DNA of 64,000 nt. Source: Candidatus Symbiopectobacterium endolongispinus (GTDB taxonomy: Bacteria; Pseudomonadota; Gammaproteobacteria; Enterobacterales; Enterobacteriaceae). Shown here in pieces: positions 1 to 11,456 of this stretch. The stretch covers positions 868,001 through 932,000 of the forward strand of contig NZ_JAFJYB010000001.1 of NCBI RefSeq assembly GCF_018777385.1. The letters are read 5' to 3'. Under the pieces are notes generated by a model that was not told the origin of the DNA, made no database searches, and saw only the letters and a list, made by a program, of their open reading frames with translations. The position numbers and the translations under genes were made by a program. Each line of letters begins with the position of its first letter. Position 1 is the stretch's first letter.

Positions 1-399
1 AATTAATAAAATCTATCACCACACGATAATTGATTGTTATCATTAAATAAAAAACATATTTTCTCATTATATTCATAAAGTTACCATCAATGCAAAATCG
101 TTTCACTTATCATGTGCACCTGTTGAGCCCCCATAAAGATCAGGAGCGGCAAGGTTCATTCCACTAATCATTAACAATATAAAACACCATTGCTGAAAAA
201 ATTACAAGAATCAAACAATGAAAAGAGCCTGTATAACAAAATGAATCACCATTTTTAACATTTAGACGTCAGGCAGGACAACAAACGGCGAAAAAGCAGC
301 GCGCGAGGAAAGGGATAAATAAAATGTAAATTATCGTGTCAAGTAACCAACGCGCTAACAATGATACCAGTCCAACAAGTTGGACTGACTCTGCTAAGA
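1..399. other. AT-rich non-coding stretch
   Basis: I see no supported gene, tRNA or clear regulatory site here. Base composition is much richer in A and T than in the rest of the window. Open frames on the plus strand from 361 are antisense to pdeH and show no family resemblance. The stretch probably lies between pdeH and a gene outside the window. Confidence 0.6.
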
Positions 400-1188
400 T
401 TACAACGTAGATTTCAACTCGCTAAAATTCTCAAAAGGCTGGGGGCGAGACAGGAAATACCCTTGCACCGCGTCAGCCCGCGTTTGCGTTACCATGCCCC
501 ACTCTTCCTGCGTTTCGACCCCTTCAACCACCACGTGATTACAAAAGCGGGACAGCAGCGCCACCAACGACGGGAACAGCTGACGGCCCCCCTCACTTTT
601 TTGCAGCAAAATAAACAGCTCGCGCGCCACTTTGATACAGTCATATTGCGCTTGCATCAACGAAGAAAAATTGGCGACGCCCGCCCCGAAATCATCCAGC
701 CACAGGTGGCGCATTTCAGGAAACATGGTCAAGACTTCTTGCGAGAGCGTCCCCTGATTTTCAACGATCTCAAATCGCAGCCAGGGCATGGAGGCGATCA
801 ACTGTTTCGCTTCATGGCTCCGTTGTAACGCATGCAACGTTTGCCCGTTCACATTGACTGACGCCAGAATGCCGTCCTGAATAAAGCGAGGATGCCAACG
901 CGACAGAAGCTGCATTTGCTCAATCACTACCTGTAACCGCTCAGCCACATTGATACTGGCAAAATAGGTTTCAGGTGAAACAAAACGCTGCGGGAACGCT
1001 GGCGAAAACACAGCAGTAAGCAGCTCTATCGCTAACAGTTTGCCGCTGGTGCGGTAAATAGGCTGAAAGTTATAGCGTCTTTGACAGTGATGCCAATACT
1101 GGCGTTCAAAAGCTGCCGCATCCCCAAGTTCAGAAGGCAGTGCCTGTATAACCCCTAAATTCCCCTGCTGCCCGATACATTTTGTCAT
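400..1188 (-). CDS. pdeH: c-di-GMP phosphodiesterase PdeH (YhjH-like EAL protein)
   Basis: This 262-residue, single-domain cytoplasmic EAL protein hydrolyses cyclic di-GMP, which in enterobacteria favours swimming over biofilm. EAL-family elements appear in order: the signature as ELL (residues about 55-57, as in E. coli YhjH), the metal-site stretch SVNVNG near 111, FEIVEN near 138, LDDFGAG near 165, the Lys in IKVARELF near 184, EGVE near 222 and QGYFLSRP near 242. Length and overall similarity match E. coli PdeH (255 aa), including the tail 'FLSRPxP'. It has no sensor domain and no membrane segment. A sigma-28 promoter sits directly upstream, which implies co-expression with late flagellar genes. 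The frame is intact and all catalytic acidic residues are present, so it is probably active. Confidence 0.9.
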   Translation of the reverse strand: MTKCIGQQGNLGVIQALPSELGDAAAFERQYWHHCQRRYNFQPIYRTSGKLLAIELLTAVFSPAFPQRFVSPETYFASINVAERLQVVIEQMQLLSRWHPRFIQDGILASVNVNGQTLHALQRSHEAKQLIASMPWLRFEIVENQGTLSQEVLTMFPEMRHLWLDDFGAGVANFSSLMQAQYDCIKVARELFILLQKSEGGRQLFPSLVALLSRFCNHVVVEGVETQEEWGMVTQTRADAVQGYFLSRPQPFENFSELKSTL

Positions 1189-1236
1189 AAGACCTGATGT
1201 GATACGTTGTTAGCCTGCTTATACTTAGAATAATGG

Positions 1237-1263
1237 ATATCGGCAAAGCCACAGAAAACTTTA
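1237..1263 (-). promoter_or_regulatory. sigma-28 (FliA) promoter of pdeH
   Basis: Read on the minus strand there is TAAAGTTT (1256-1263), an 11-base spacer, and GCCGATAT (1237-1244). This matches the FliA consensus TAAAGTTT-N11-GCCGATAA at 15 of 16 positions. The predicted transcript start near 1229 lies about 40 bases upstream of the pdeH start codon. E. coli yhjH is a known class 3 flagellar gene, so the arrangement agrees with the family. Confidence 0.9.
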
Positions 1264-1344
1264 TTCATTATTTGGCTTGCTACGCTATTTTATGCGAGAG
1301 ATATTGGGGAAAGAGAGTGCTCCGCTACGCCGTTACTAGTATAA

Positions 1345-2028
<684 letters not shown>

Positions 2029-2029
<1 letters not shown>

Positions 2030-2760
2030 TAACGACGGGCTTCCCGCAGCAATGCCTTCATTTCCGCGACGGCCTCTGCCAAGCCACTCATGACGGCGCG
2101 ACCGATAATCGCATGCCCAATATTAAGCTCATGGATTTCAGGCAGGGCCGCAATAGCTTGCACGTTGTGGTAGGTCAGGCCATGTCCGGCATTTACCTTG
2201 AGTCCTTTGCTGGCGGCATAAACCGCTGCATCGCGAATACGCGCCCACTCTTGCTGGCGCAGCGTATCGTCCTGAGCATCGGCATAAGCACCGGTATGGA
2301 TTTCGATATAAGGAGCGCCAACGGCTACAGCGGCATCAATTTGCACCCGTTCGGGGTCGATAAACAGAGATACCAGAATTCCCGCCTCGTGCAAACGGGC
2401 CACGGCTGATGTCATACGCGGCAGTTGACCCGCAACGTCCAACCCACCTTCCGTTGTCACTTCCTGGCGTTTCTCAGGTACCAGACAACAAAAGTTAGGA
2501 CGAAGCTCGCAGGCAATCGCCAGCATCTCTTCCGTCACCGCCATTTCAAGGTTCATGCGCGGCTGCAACGTTTGGCGTAACAAACGCACATCGCGATCGG
2601 TAATATGACGACGATCTTCACGCAGATGAACCGTAATACCATCCGCCCCGGCTTGCTCGGCAACAAACGCAGCTTGCACCGGATCGGGGTACGCTGTGCC
2701 GCGCGCATTGCGCAGGGTCGCCACATGATCGATATTTACACCCAGCAAAAGCTCTGCCAT
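2029..2760 (-). CDS. pdxJ: Pyridoxine 5'-phosphate synthase PdxJ
   Basis: PdxJ condenses 1-deoxyxylulose 5-phosphate with 3-amino-2-oxopropyl phosphate to pyridoxine 5'-phosphate, the last ring-forming step of vitamin B6 synthesis. The start at 2760 gives the family N-terminus [20 protein letters not shown]; a longer frame from 2805 adds 15 residues without similarity. The His-rich catalytic loop HLREDRRHI (near 45-53), the central EMA/EE acidic region and NAGHGLTY near 190 are conserved. At 243 residues it equals E. coli PdxJ. It is followed by coupled acpS and preceded by the recO pseudogene. Confidence 0.96.
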
Positions 2761-2877
2761 GAAATCAGTCCTCAAAAAAATCACCTTTAGACGACCAGTG
2801 TACACTGGCCTTTCAGTTCGTTACCACTGCGGCAATCTTTAGATAGCGAGAGGTTGACAGGTTCACTGCTCAGGTCA

Positions 2878-3613
2878 TTATTCTTTTGCAACAGGTGGCG
2901 TGTGGGGACGTAAAACGGCAGATTTTTGAAACAGCTCACGGCTCTTCAATGGTTTGCCGCCCAGATAAGGTTTGAGCGCCATACGGGTAAAGCGTTTCGC
3001 AGTCCGCAGGGTTTGCACATCAGGAAATTCCCGCGCAGCCAGCGCACGCAACTCATAGCCGGTAAAGCTACGCTGATCCACAATCATACTGGCGATAAAC
3101 CCTTTTTCTTCACGGTAGCGGTAGGTCATGGTGTCTGCAACGGGCTCCCCACTGCCTGCACAGTGCAGAAAATCAACGCCGTAACCGAGATAGCCCAACA
3201 GCGCCAGCTCAAAACGACGCAGTGCCGGTTCCGGTGAGGAACTCAACGCTGCCAGTTGCTGCAAGCAATGCAGGTAATCGAAGAAGAGTGCAGAAAAATT
3301 GGTTTCGTGCTCCAGCACGCGAGCAAGCAATTCATTGACGTAGAGGCCACTGTACAACATGACGCCAGTAAGCGGTAGTGCCAGTGATACTGGTTCAGCG
3401 TTACGCAAGGTTTTTACTTCATCGCGTCCACCCCAGCGCACCAGCAATGGCGTGAACGGTTGCAAACATCCTTTTAGCGGAGAGCGGCGCGCGGCGCGCG
3501 CCTTTGGCTAACACGCGCACATGCCCTTCGTCTTCCGTGAAAAGATCCAGCAACAGGCTGGTTTCACTGTAAGGTCGCCCATGCAAGACAAACGCGCGCT
3601 GCCAGCCTTCCAT
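2878..3613 (-). pseudogene. recO: recO, frameshifted
   Basis: RecO anneals single strands and loads RecA together with RecR. The first 40 or so residues ([20 protein letters not shown] onward, from 3613) and the rest ([20 protein letters not shown] to the end at 2878) are both well conserved but lie in different frames. The break is in the GC-rich stretch about 3480-3500, where the expected ...ARRARSPLKG... would be encoded. A net one-base change explains it. The remainder of the frame is clean, so the lesion is recent. The gene lies between era and pdxJ, as in E. coli. It could be a sequencing error in a GCGC run, but recO is dispensable and fits the decay pattern. Confidence 0.85.
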
Positions 3614-3624
3614 CGGCGTTAACC

Positions 3625-5210
<1,586 letters not shown>

Positions 5211-5246
5211 TTACCAATAGATCAACAATACCTATTTACCGCAGCA

Positions 5247-5308
5247 AACGAAACAGCTTTGTTCCCCTATCGCTCTTGCGGGCGATAGGGGAACAAAGCT
5301 GTTTCGTT
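5247..5308 (-). promoter_or_regulatory. 27-bp perfect hairpin in rnc leader (likely RNase III autoregulatory site)
   Basis: Bases 5247-5273 and 5282-5308 are perfect inverted repeats of 27 bases with an 8-base loop. The stem lies 40 to 100 bases upstream of the rnc start codon on the coding strand. E. coli rnc is known to be autoregulated by RNase III cleavage of a leader stem-loop, so this element is placed where such a site should be. A smaller hairpin (ggctcc-gaac-ggagcc) follows at about 5325-5340. A mobile palindromic repeat is the alternative reading. Confidence 0.6.
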
Positions 5309-5464
5309 GCTGTTTCGTTTGCATTGGCTCCGAACGGAGCCTGCGTTTTTCGTTTATTCTCATCACATTCTCCGTTGCAAGGGCTAACTGCAACGGGAAT
5401 GTGGTGCGAGATACAACAATTCTACAAAGTACCCGAAAATAATGCTGCGGGTTTATCACGATGA

Positions 5465-6424
5465 TTAATGAATTCGACCAATTCGGCTCAGACGCACGCC
5501 CGTTGGCCATTCACCTTCTTGTTTCTCAAAGCTCATCCAGATTGACGTTGCGCGGCCGACCAGATTCTTCTCCGGCACAAAACCCCAGAAACGGCTATCG
5601 GCGCTGTTATCACGGTTATCACCCATCATGAAATAGTGCCCGTTTGGCACTACCCAGGTGGCCAGCGGCTGGCGCGACTGCTGGTAGTACATCCCCAGTT
5701 GATCCTGGCTACCCGGCACCACCAGAATGCGGTGCGAGACATCACCCAGCGTCTCCTGACGAACGCCCATCCGCACGCCACCCGGTTTTTCCTCACCGAG
5801 TGGCAGCGCGTAGAAACCGCTGCCCGATTCCGAACCAGGACGACCGAACGTTTGCACGAAATCACTGGCTTCAAGGTTGCTGTAGGTTACCGCGACGGCG
5901 CTGTCACACGCCGAGCCTTCACATGCAGGACGCACCGTCACCTGCTTGCTGAGCGGATCGTAAGAAACCCTCTCGCCCGGCAGACCAATCACACGTTTGA
6001 TATAATCCAGGCGCGGATTTTCAGGATATTTGAATACCGCTACATCCCCGCGTCGCGGATGCCCGGTCGGGATCAGCGTTGTCTGCGTGATGGGATCCTT
6101 AATGCCGTAGGCAAATTTCTCCACCAGAATAAAATCACCAATCAGCAGCGTCGGCATCATGGAATCCGACGGTATCTGGAACGGTTCGTAGACAAAGGAG
6201 CGCACAAAAAATACCAGCGCCAATACCGGAAACACCGAAGCGCAGGTTTCAATCCAACCGGGCTGTTTGATCGTCACAACGCCCGCGCCGCCATCCTGCT
6301 GCGCACTCAGCGCCGCCTCCGCTCTCGCCTTGCGTGCCGGTGCCCATTTAAAGCGTTCAAAACACCAGACGATGCCGGTGACGAGCGTCGCCAGCGCTAA
6401 AACCAAGACAAACATATTGGCCAT
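5465..6424 (-). CDS. lepB: Signal peptidase I
   Basis: LepB is the inner-membrane serine protease that removes signal peptides from exported proteins; it is essential. Two N-terminal membrane segments (about residues 3-21 and 60-77) precede the periplasmic domain. The nucleophile is Ser88 in IPSDSMMPT and the general base Lys143 in DYIKRVIGLPG; the GDNRDNSADSR box is near 272. E. coli has Gly where this protein has Asp87 (PSGSM to PSDSM); Asp or Glu occurs here in some other signal peptidases, so function is expected. Length is 319 aa against 324 in E. coli. It lies 16 bases after lepA and probably shares its transcript. Confidence 0.97.
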   Translation of the reverse strand: MANMFVLVLALATLVTGIVWCFERFKWAPARKARAEAALSAQQDGGAGVVTIKQPGWIETCASVFPVLALVFFVRSFVYEPFQIPSDSMMPTLLIGDFILVEKFAYGIKDPITQTTLIPTGHPRRGDVAVFKYPENPRLDYIKRVIGLPGERVSYDPLSKQVTVRPACEGSACDSAVAVTYSNLEASDFVQTFGRPGSESGSGFYALPLGEEKPGGVRMGVRQETLGDVSHRILVVPGSQDQLGMYYQQSRQPLATWVVPNGHYFMMGDNRDNSADSRFWGFVPEKNLVGRATSIWMSFEKQEGEWPTGVRLSRIGRIH

Positions 6425-6440
6425 GCCAACTCCTTAGGGT

Positions 6441-8240
6441 TTATTTGCTCTCTTTGCCGACGTGCAGAATGGTCAAGAAGGCTTCTTGCGGCAATTCAAC
6501 GTTGCCGACCTGTTTCATGCGCTTCTTACCGTCTTTCTGTTTCTGCAACAGCTTTTTCTTACGGCTCACGTCGCCGCCATAACATTTCGCCAATACGTTT
6601 TTACGCAGCTGTTTCACGGTCGAACGCGCGATAATGTGGTTGCCGATGGCCGCCTGAATGGCAATATCAAATTGCTGACGCGGGATCAGCTCTTTCATTT
6701 TTTCCACCAGCTCACGGCCACGATACTGTGAGTTATCGCGGTGGGTAATCAGCGCCAACGCATCAACACGTTCGGCGTTAATCATCACGTCAACCCGCAC
6801 CATGTCAGAGACCTGGAAACGTTTGAAACTGTAATCCAACGATGCATAACCGCGCGAAGTCGATTTCAGTCGATCGAAGAAATCGAGCACCACTTCCGCC
6901 ATCGGAATTTCATAGGTCAATGACACCTGATTACCGTGGTATACCATGTTGGTCTGCACACCACGCTTCTCAATACACAAAGTGATCACGTTGCCCAAGT
7001 ACTCCTGCGGCAACAGCATATGGCATTCCGCGATAGGTTCACGCAGTTCTTCAATGTTGTTGAGCGGTGGCAACTTGGAAGGGCTGTCAACGTAGACAAT
7101 TTCCTGACGCGTGGTCTTCACTTCATAAATTACGGTTGGTGCCGTGGTGATCAGATCCAGATCGTATTCACGCTCCAGACGTTCCTGAATGATCTCCATG
7201 TGCAGGAGGCCCAGGAAGCCGCAGCGAAAACCGAAGCCCAACGCGGTTGAGGTTTCCGGTTCGTAGAACAGCGAAGCATCATTGAGGCTCAGTTTACCCA
7301 ACGCGTCGCGGAAGTTCTCATAATCATCAGAACTGACCGGGAATAAGCCAGCATAAACCTGTGGTTTAACCTTTTTGAAGCCCGGGAGCGCTTTGTCAGC
7401 CGGTTGGCGAGCCAATGTCAGGGTATCCCCCACCGGAGCACCAAGAATGTCTTTGATGGCGCACACCAGCCAACCCACTTCACCGCAATTAAGCACATCA
7501 CGATCGATCTGCTTCGGCGTGAAAATCCCCAGACGATCGGCGTTATACACCTGACCGGTACTGATGGCCTTCACTTTGTCGCCCTTGCGCAACGAACCAT
7601 TTTTGATGAGGATTAGAGAGACCACACCGAGGTAGTTGTTGAACCAGGAGTCGATGATCAACGCCTGAAGCGGCGCATTTGGATCGCCCTCTGGCGGTGG
7701 AATTTCTTTCACCAGACGTTCAAGCACATCAGGAACGCCAACGCCGGTTTTCGCCGAGCAGCGCACGGCATCGGTGGCATCGATGCCGACGATATCTTCA
7801 ATCTCTTCTGCCACACGCTCGGGATCGGCGGCCGGCAGGTCAATCTTGTTAAGCACCGGGACCACTTCCAGGCCCATTTCCATCGCGGTGTAGCAGTTGG
7901 CGAGCGTTTGTGCCTCTACGCCTTGCCCTGCATCCACCACCAGCAACGCACCTTCGCACGCCGCCAGAGAACGTGAAACTTCATAGGAGAAGTCAACGTG
8001 CCCCGGTGTATCGATAAAATTCAGTTGGTAGGTTTCGCCATCTTTGGCATGGTAATCCAGCGTTACACTTTGCGCTTTGATGGTGATGCCGCGTTCACGT
8101 TCCAGATCCATGGAGTCCAGCACCTGCGCCGCCATTTCACGGTCAGATAAACCGCCGCAAAGTTGAATAATGCGGTCAGAAAGCGTCGACTTACCGTGGT
8201 CGATATGGGCAATAATGGAGAAATTTCGTATATGCTTCAT
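6441..8240 (-). CDS. lepA: Elongation factor 4 (LepA), ribosome GTPase
   Basis: LepA is a translational GTPase that acts on stalled or assembling ribosomes. The start at 8240 gives [19 protein letters not shown]; an upstream frame to 8315 adds 25 residues lacking similarity and was rejected. G1 AHIDHGKST (residues 11-19), G3 DTPGH (near 77) and G4 NKID (near 131) are present, and the LepA-specific C-terminal domain ends in [16 protein letters not shown]. Length is 599 aa, equal to E. coli. It is followed by lepB. Confidence 0.98.
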   Translation of the reverse strand: MKHIRNFSIIAHIDHGKSTLSDRIIQLCGGLSDREMAAQVLDSMDLERERGITIKAQSVTLDYHAKDGETYQLNFIDTPGHVDFSYEVSRSLAACEGALLVVDAGQGVEAQTLANCYTAMEMGLEVVPVLNKIDLPAADPERVAEEIEDIVGIDATDAVRCSAKTGVGVPDVLERLVKEIPPPEGDPNAPLQALIIDSWFNNYLGVVSLILIKNGSLRKGDKVKAISTGQVYNADRLGIFTPKQIDRDVLNCGEVGWLVCAIKDILGAPVGDTLTLARQPADKALPGFKKVKPQVYAGLFPVSSDDYENFRDALGKLSLNDASLFYEPETSTALGFGFRCGFLGLLHMEIIQERLEREYDLDLITTAPTVIYEVKTTRQEIVYVDSPSKLPPLNNIEELREPIAECHMLLPQEYLGNVITLCIEKRGVQTNMVYHGNQVSLTYEIPMAEVVLDFFDRLKSTSRGYASLDYSFKRFQVSDMVRVDVMINAERVDALALITHRDNSQYRGRELVEKMKELIPRQQFDIAIQAAIGNHIIARSTVKQLRKNVLAKCYGGDVSRKKKLLQKQKDGKKRMKQVGNVELPQEAFLTILHVGKESK

Positions 8241-8533
8241 TATGAAAGTTTTTCTACCTTGGTATTTCTGAAATTCTTGCCGTCTGGCATGCGCATGCGA
8301 TGAAAATGGCGGCAATGCCTTCCCCTTTCACCAGAACCGATACATTCTACATGTCAGACGCCGGAAAACCTAGTCATCAACCCTTATTCCCTTTGATTAT
8401 GGAACTTTTATTCCATCATGGCAGACAACCGGGAAAAAGATGACGTTTAAGGACAAGCACGCGCGCGTTGGACGGAGAATATCTCGGTGAGAAACGACCG
8501 GGTGGCGCAGCGGCTCACCCAGTTAAATGAGGT

Positions 8534-8979
8534 TCAGGATTCGATTTTTAGCGGCTGTCCCGGCAGGGCTATCTGCAAAATAACCGGGCGATAGTGATGT
8601 TTCTCGCCTAATTTAAGCGACCAGCCGCGTACCAGGATAAACGCCAACGCGGCACCCAGCACCGCCGCCAGATCGTTGGCGAACAGCGACTGCAACAATC
8701 CCGCCCCTATGAATAATCCCAACAGCGGCACCAGATAGACCAGCATGGCGGAACGCAGCAGACTACTTTCGGAAATACCCAATTCAACGCGCTGACCAGG
8801 CAGCAAGGGTTCTCGCACGGAACGTGCAGCGCCTGTTCAGCGGACCGTCCCAATTCACTCAAAAGCCCGGTACCACAGGTTTTACGCGACTGACAACCGC
8901 TGCACCCAGAACGCTGCTCACAGTGCAGCACGGCCATGCCATTGTGCCAGGAAACCACAGTCGCCCACTCTTTGATCAT
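8534..8979 (-). pseudogene. rseC: rseC, frameshifted
   Basis: RseC is an inner-membrane protein that modulates SoxR reduction and the sigma-E pathway. The N-terminal part (MIKEWATVVSWHNG with the Cys-rich CSGCQSRKTC) and the C-terminal part (LLPGQRVELGISESSLL and two membrane helices) are both well conserved but in different frames. The break is near 8803-8810, where one base is missing between ENP and LLPGQ. The position at the distal end of the rpoE-rseABC operon matches E. coli. Confidence 0.85.
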
Positions 8980-9003
8980 ACCTGCGCCCTACATCTTGCA
9001 AAT

Positions 9004-9860
9004 TTACTGCGATTGAAAAATGACATTATCAGCGCGGATTTCTGTGTGTACGCTTCGCCGTCCTGTCGTGACATATTGCTCGGCACGGGATTCTGACGAT
9101 GGCGTGATATTAACAGAAAAGCTGAATAAACCATCACTGAACAGGCGCGATTCCACCGGGATGCAGATCCCAGGCAACGTTCTGCGGGTACGCGAGATCT
9201 CTTTCATGCCCTGTGGCTGTCATTCAGGGATCCAGGTCAGGTCGACCGTTTCAACCGACGGTGTCGTCAGCAATGGCGGTAACCCTTCGCTTAATAATGG
9301 GCGTAACGTCTCACGGATATCATCACTGACCACCAGCGATGTCACCAGAAATTGCTCCATTCGTTCCCCATTGCGATCCTACAAGTCAATACGTCGCGAC
9401 ATCAAACTATACGCTGTAGCTATAACGTGTCCCATCCCGGGAAATAATACACATGCCTTCACACAGGCGATCGGCGATCCGTACTCTTCCTGCCGCCGGA
9501 ATGAAATCATAGAACGCGGACAGCGATTGATAATCGGCATAAACCAGGCTGGGGAACGAATCGATGATGTGATTGCCGGAAAGCGAGAAAGGTTCTAGAT
9601 CGGTATCAAAATAACTGATATCTCAGTCTCGCTGCACGATTTCTCGGCGAGGCCCATCCATAAACAGCAACTGTGTCAATGGACGGTTATCTATACGGGC
9701 ATGCCGATAGCGCAGAGATTCGATGCCCGAATAGCATTGCCCATCTGTTGCAGCGAGGACTGAGGCTGCAACACCGTACCTGACGCAGGTCGCGCCAGGA
9801 CGGTTGTTGAATAGGGTAAGCAACCGAGCAGAATGCAAAAAGCAAACCCAACACGCTTCA
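9004..9860 (-). pseudogene. rseB: rseB, heavily decayed
   Basis: RseB is the periplasmic protein that shields RseA from proteolysis. The region begins with a normal start and signal peptide (MKRVGFAFCILLGCLP from 9860). Recognisable RseB pieces then occur in several frames, among them ESLRYRHARIDNRP, MDGPRREIVQRD, RLFSDGLFSFSVN and TTGRRSV. Stops and frame changes separate them, and the 3' end lacks the TIVGELPP-type segment, so the region is about 100 bases short. This is one of the most degraded genes in the window, in contrast to intact rseA just upstream. Confidence 0.9.
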
Positions 9861-10517
9861 TTAACGAGACTGCGTTCCTAAAGATTGAGTGCCAGGCACC
9901 TGAATAGCGGCCTGCTGTTCTTCATCTTGCTGACCTTGCAACGGCTCCGAATTGAGGCGACGCTGCAACTCATAGTCCTGCAAAATGACATTGATGCGGT
10001 TGCGTTGTGCTTCAACCTGACATTGACCACCGTGCGACACAAAGTTTTCAGACGGTACGCCCAGGCTTACCGGAGAGGCGCTGCCCATGGCGGGAAGCGT
10101 ACTAAACGCTGGCATGTCGTTTTGCGCTTCCAGAGCTTGATCCGGGGAACGTTGCATTTGCACGCCGACGATCACTGCCAATGAGACACAGGCGGCCACA
10201 CCAACCTGAGTCAGTTGGCTTGCCCAAGGACGCACTTTGTCCCAGAACGACAAACGTGACCAGGTATCGGGATGAGGCTGTGCTTCGGGAATAGCCTGAG
10301 GCGCAATGCGCACCGGCTCTTCGGCAATCGCCTGCGCAACGCGTGCGGCAATGTCGATCTCAATGACACTCTGCGCCACGTCACCACGCAGCGTATCGCG
10401 AATCAAATGGTAGCTTTGCCAACTTTTTTGCAGTTCAGCATCCCGCCCCAATGTGTTAAGCAGTTCGGTATCCGCTGCCTCGCCGTCCATTAAAGCGGAA
10501 AGTTTCTCTTTCTGCAT
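9861..10517 (-). CDS. rseA: Anti-sigma-E factor RseA
   Basis: RseA is a single-pass inner-membrane protein whose N-terminal domain holds sigma-E inactive until DegS and RseP cleave it. Starting at 10517 (MQKEKLSALMDGE), it shows the sigma-binding domain (1-90), a membrane segment VGVAACVSLAVIVGVQM (about 105-121) and a periplasmic region with the family tail VPGTQSLGTQSR. Length is 218 aa against 216 in E. coli. The frame is clean although rseB and rseC downstream are broken. Confidence 0.96.
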   Translation of the reverse strand: MQKEKLSALMDGEAADTELLNTLGRDAELQKSWQSYHLIRDTLRGDVAQSVIEIDIAARVAQAIAEEPVRIAPQAIPEAQPHPDTWSRLSFWDKVRPWASQLTQVGVAACVSLAVIVGVQMQRSPDQALEAQNDMPAFSTLPAMGSASPVSLGVPSENFVSHGGQCQVEAQRNRINVILQDYELQRRLNSEPLQGQQDEEQQAAIQVPGTQSLGTQSR

Positions 10518-10568
10518 ACCCATACCCTTTACCTTGTCAAATCCATCATGGTTAACTCGAAAACCGGG

Positions 10569-11144
10569 TTAATGTTGAATTAGCGGTTGTACTTTGTTAT
10601 CTATCGCTTCTCGCGCACGGAATATACGAGAACGAACAGTGCCGACCGGGCAATCCATAATGGCGGCTATCTCTTCATAACTTAGGCCATCAAGTTCGCG
10701 TAGCGTAATCGCCATCCGTAAATCTTCTGGCAACGCTTCAATGGTTCGAAAAACGATACTTTTCAATTCCTCTGACAACATTAAGTTCTCAGGGTTCGAT
10801 ATTTCTTTTAATGCGCTGGCAGTTTCATAATTTTCAGCGTCATTGGCATCAACGTCGCTATACGGTGGTCGCCGCCCCTGAGCAACCAGATAATTTTTGG
10901 CCGTATTAACCGCAATGCGATACAGCCAAGTGTAGAACGCACTATCGCCGCGAAAAGACTCCAACGCACGATAGGCTTTGATAAACGACTCCTGCACCAC
11001 ATCAGGCACATCCCCAGGAGGAACGTACCGTGACACTAGGTTCGCTACTTTGTGCCGATAGCGCACCACCAGTAAATTAAAAGATTTCTGGTCGCCTTTC
11101 TGGACACGTTCAACCAGAATGCGATCTGCTAGCTGCTCGCTCAT
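10569..11144 (-). CDS. rpoE: RNA polymerase sigma-E factor
   Basis: RpoE (sigma-24) directs the envelope stress response. The 191-residue protein has sigma region 2 (PDVVQESFIKAYRAL, near 46-60) and region 4 (LDGLSYEEIAAIMDCPVGTV, near 150-169), as in E. coli. It is the first gene of the rpoE-rseA-rseB-rseC operon. A sigma-E-type promoter lies 80-110 bases upstream (11233-11259), consistent with the autoregulation known in E. coli. Confidence 0.98.
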   Translation of the reverse strand: MSEQLADRILVERVQKGDQKSFNLLVVRYRHKVANLVSRYVPPGDVPDVVQESFIKAYRALESFRGDSAFYTWLYRIAVNTAKNYLVAQGRRPPYSDVDANDAENYETASALKEISNPENLMLSEELKSIVFRTIEALPEDLRMAITLRELDGLSYEEIAAIMDCPVGTVRSRIFRAREAIDNKVQPLIQH

Positions 11145-11456
11145 CCGAGGTAATGTCTCCTCAAACCGTTCTCCACACGTAAAATAGTACTGCCAGCCAT
11201 ATCGTTATTAAATAATCTGAGCAAGCTGTAAGTCGGACACCACCGGTTAACAAAAGTTCCCGATAACGTTTGTTCCTTCTTCTTTATGTGCTCAGCCTGC
11301 CACATGTATCTTCGCGCGTCGGCGTTTACATCCGTACACGTCGCGCAGATTTCTGTTCTTTAGCTGGGACAGTCATGGGATCATACGCGAAAAAACGTTC
11401 AATAGCACCGTTAGCCTCTGAGAGTGCCCGAGCCATCGTTAACGACAAGGAATATC
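11145..11456. other. rpoE-trmN6 spacer where nadB is expected
   Basis: In E. coli the L-aspartate oxidase gene nadB (about 1.6 kb) lies here, divergent from rpoE. Only 312 bases remain, holding the rpoE promoter and no frame with FAD-binding or NadB similarity. A short open frame at 11270-11464 has no recognisable features. nadB has either been deleted or moved. Confidence 0.6.
11233..11260 (-). promoter_or_regulatory. sigma-E-dependent promoter of rpoE
   Basis: On the minus strand GGAACTT (11254-11260) is followed by 16 bases and TCCGA (11233-11237). The sigma-E consensus is GGAACTT-N16-TCTGA or TCAAA. The predicted start is about 80 bases before the rpoE ATG. E. coli rpoE has such an autoregulated promoter. 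Confidence 0.8.

Noticed and set aside
1-360. AT-rich left edge as a replication origin or riboswitch
   Set aside because: No DnaA boxes, gene context or folded leader was found; composition alone is not enough.
9020-9598. 192-codon plus-strand frame at 9.0-9.6 kb
   Set aside because: It is antisense to rseB remnants, which are recognisable on the minus strand.
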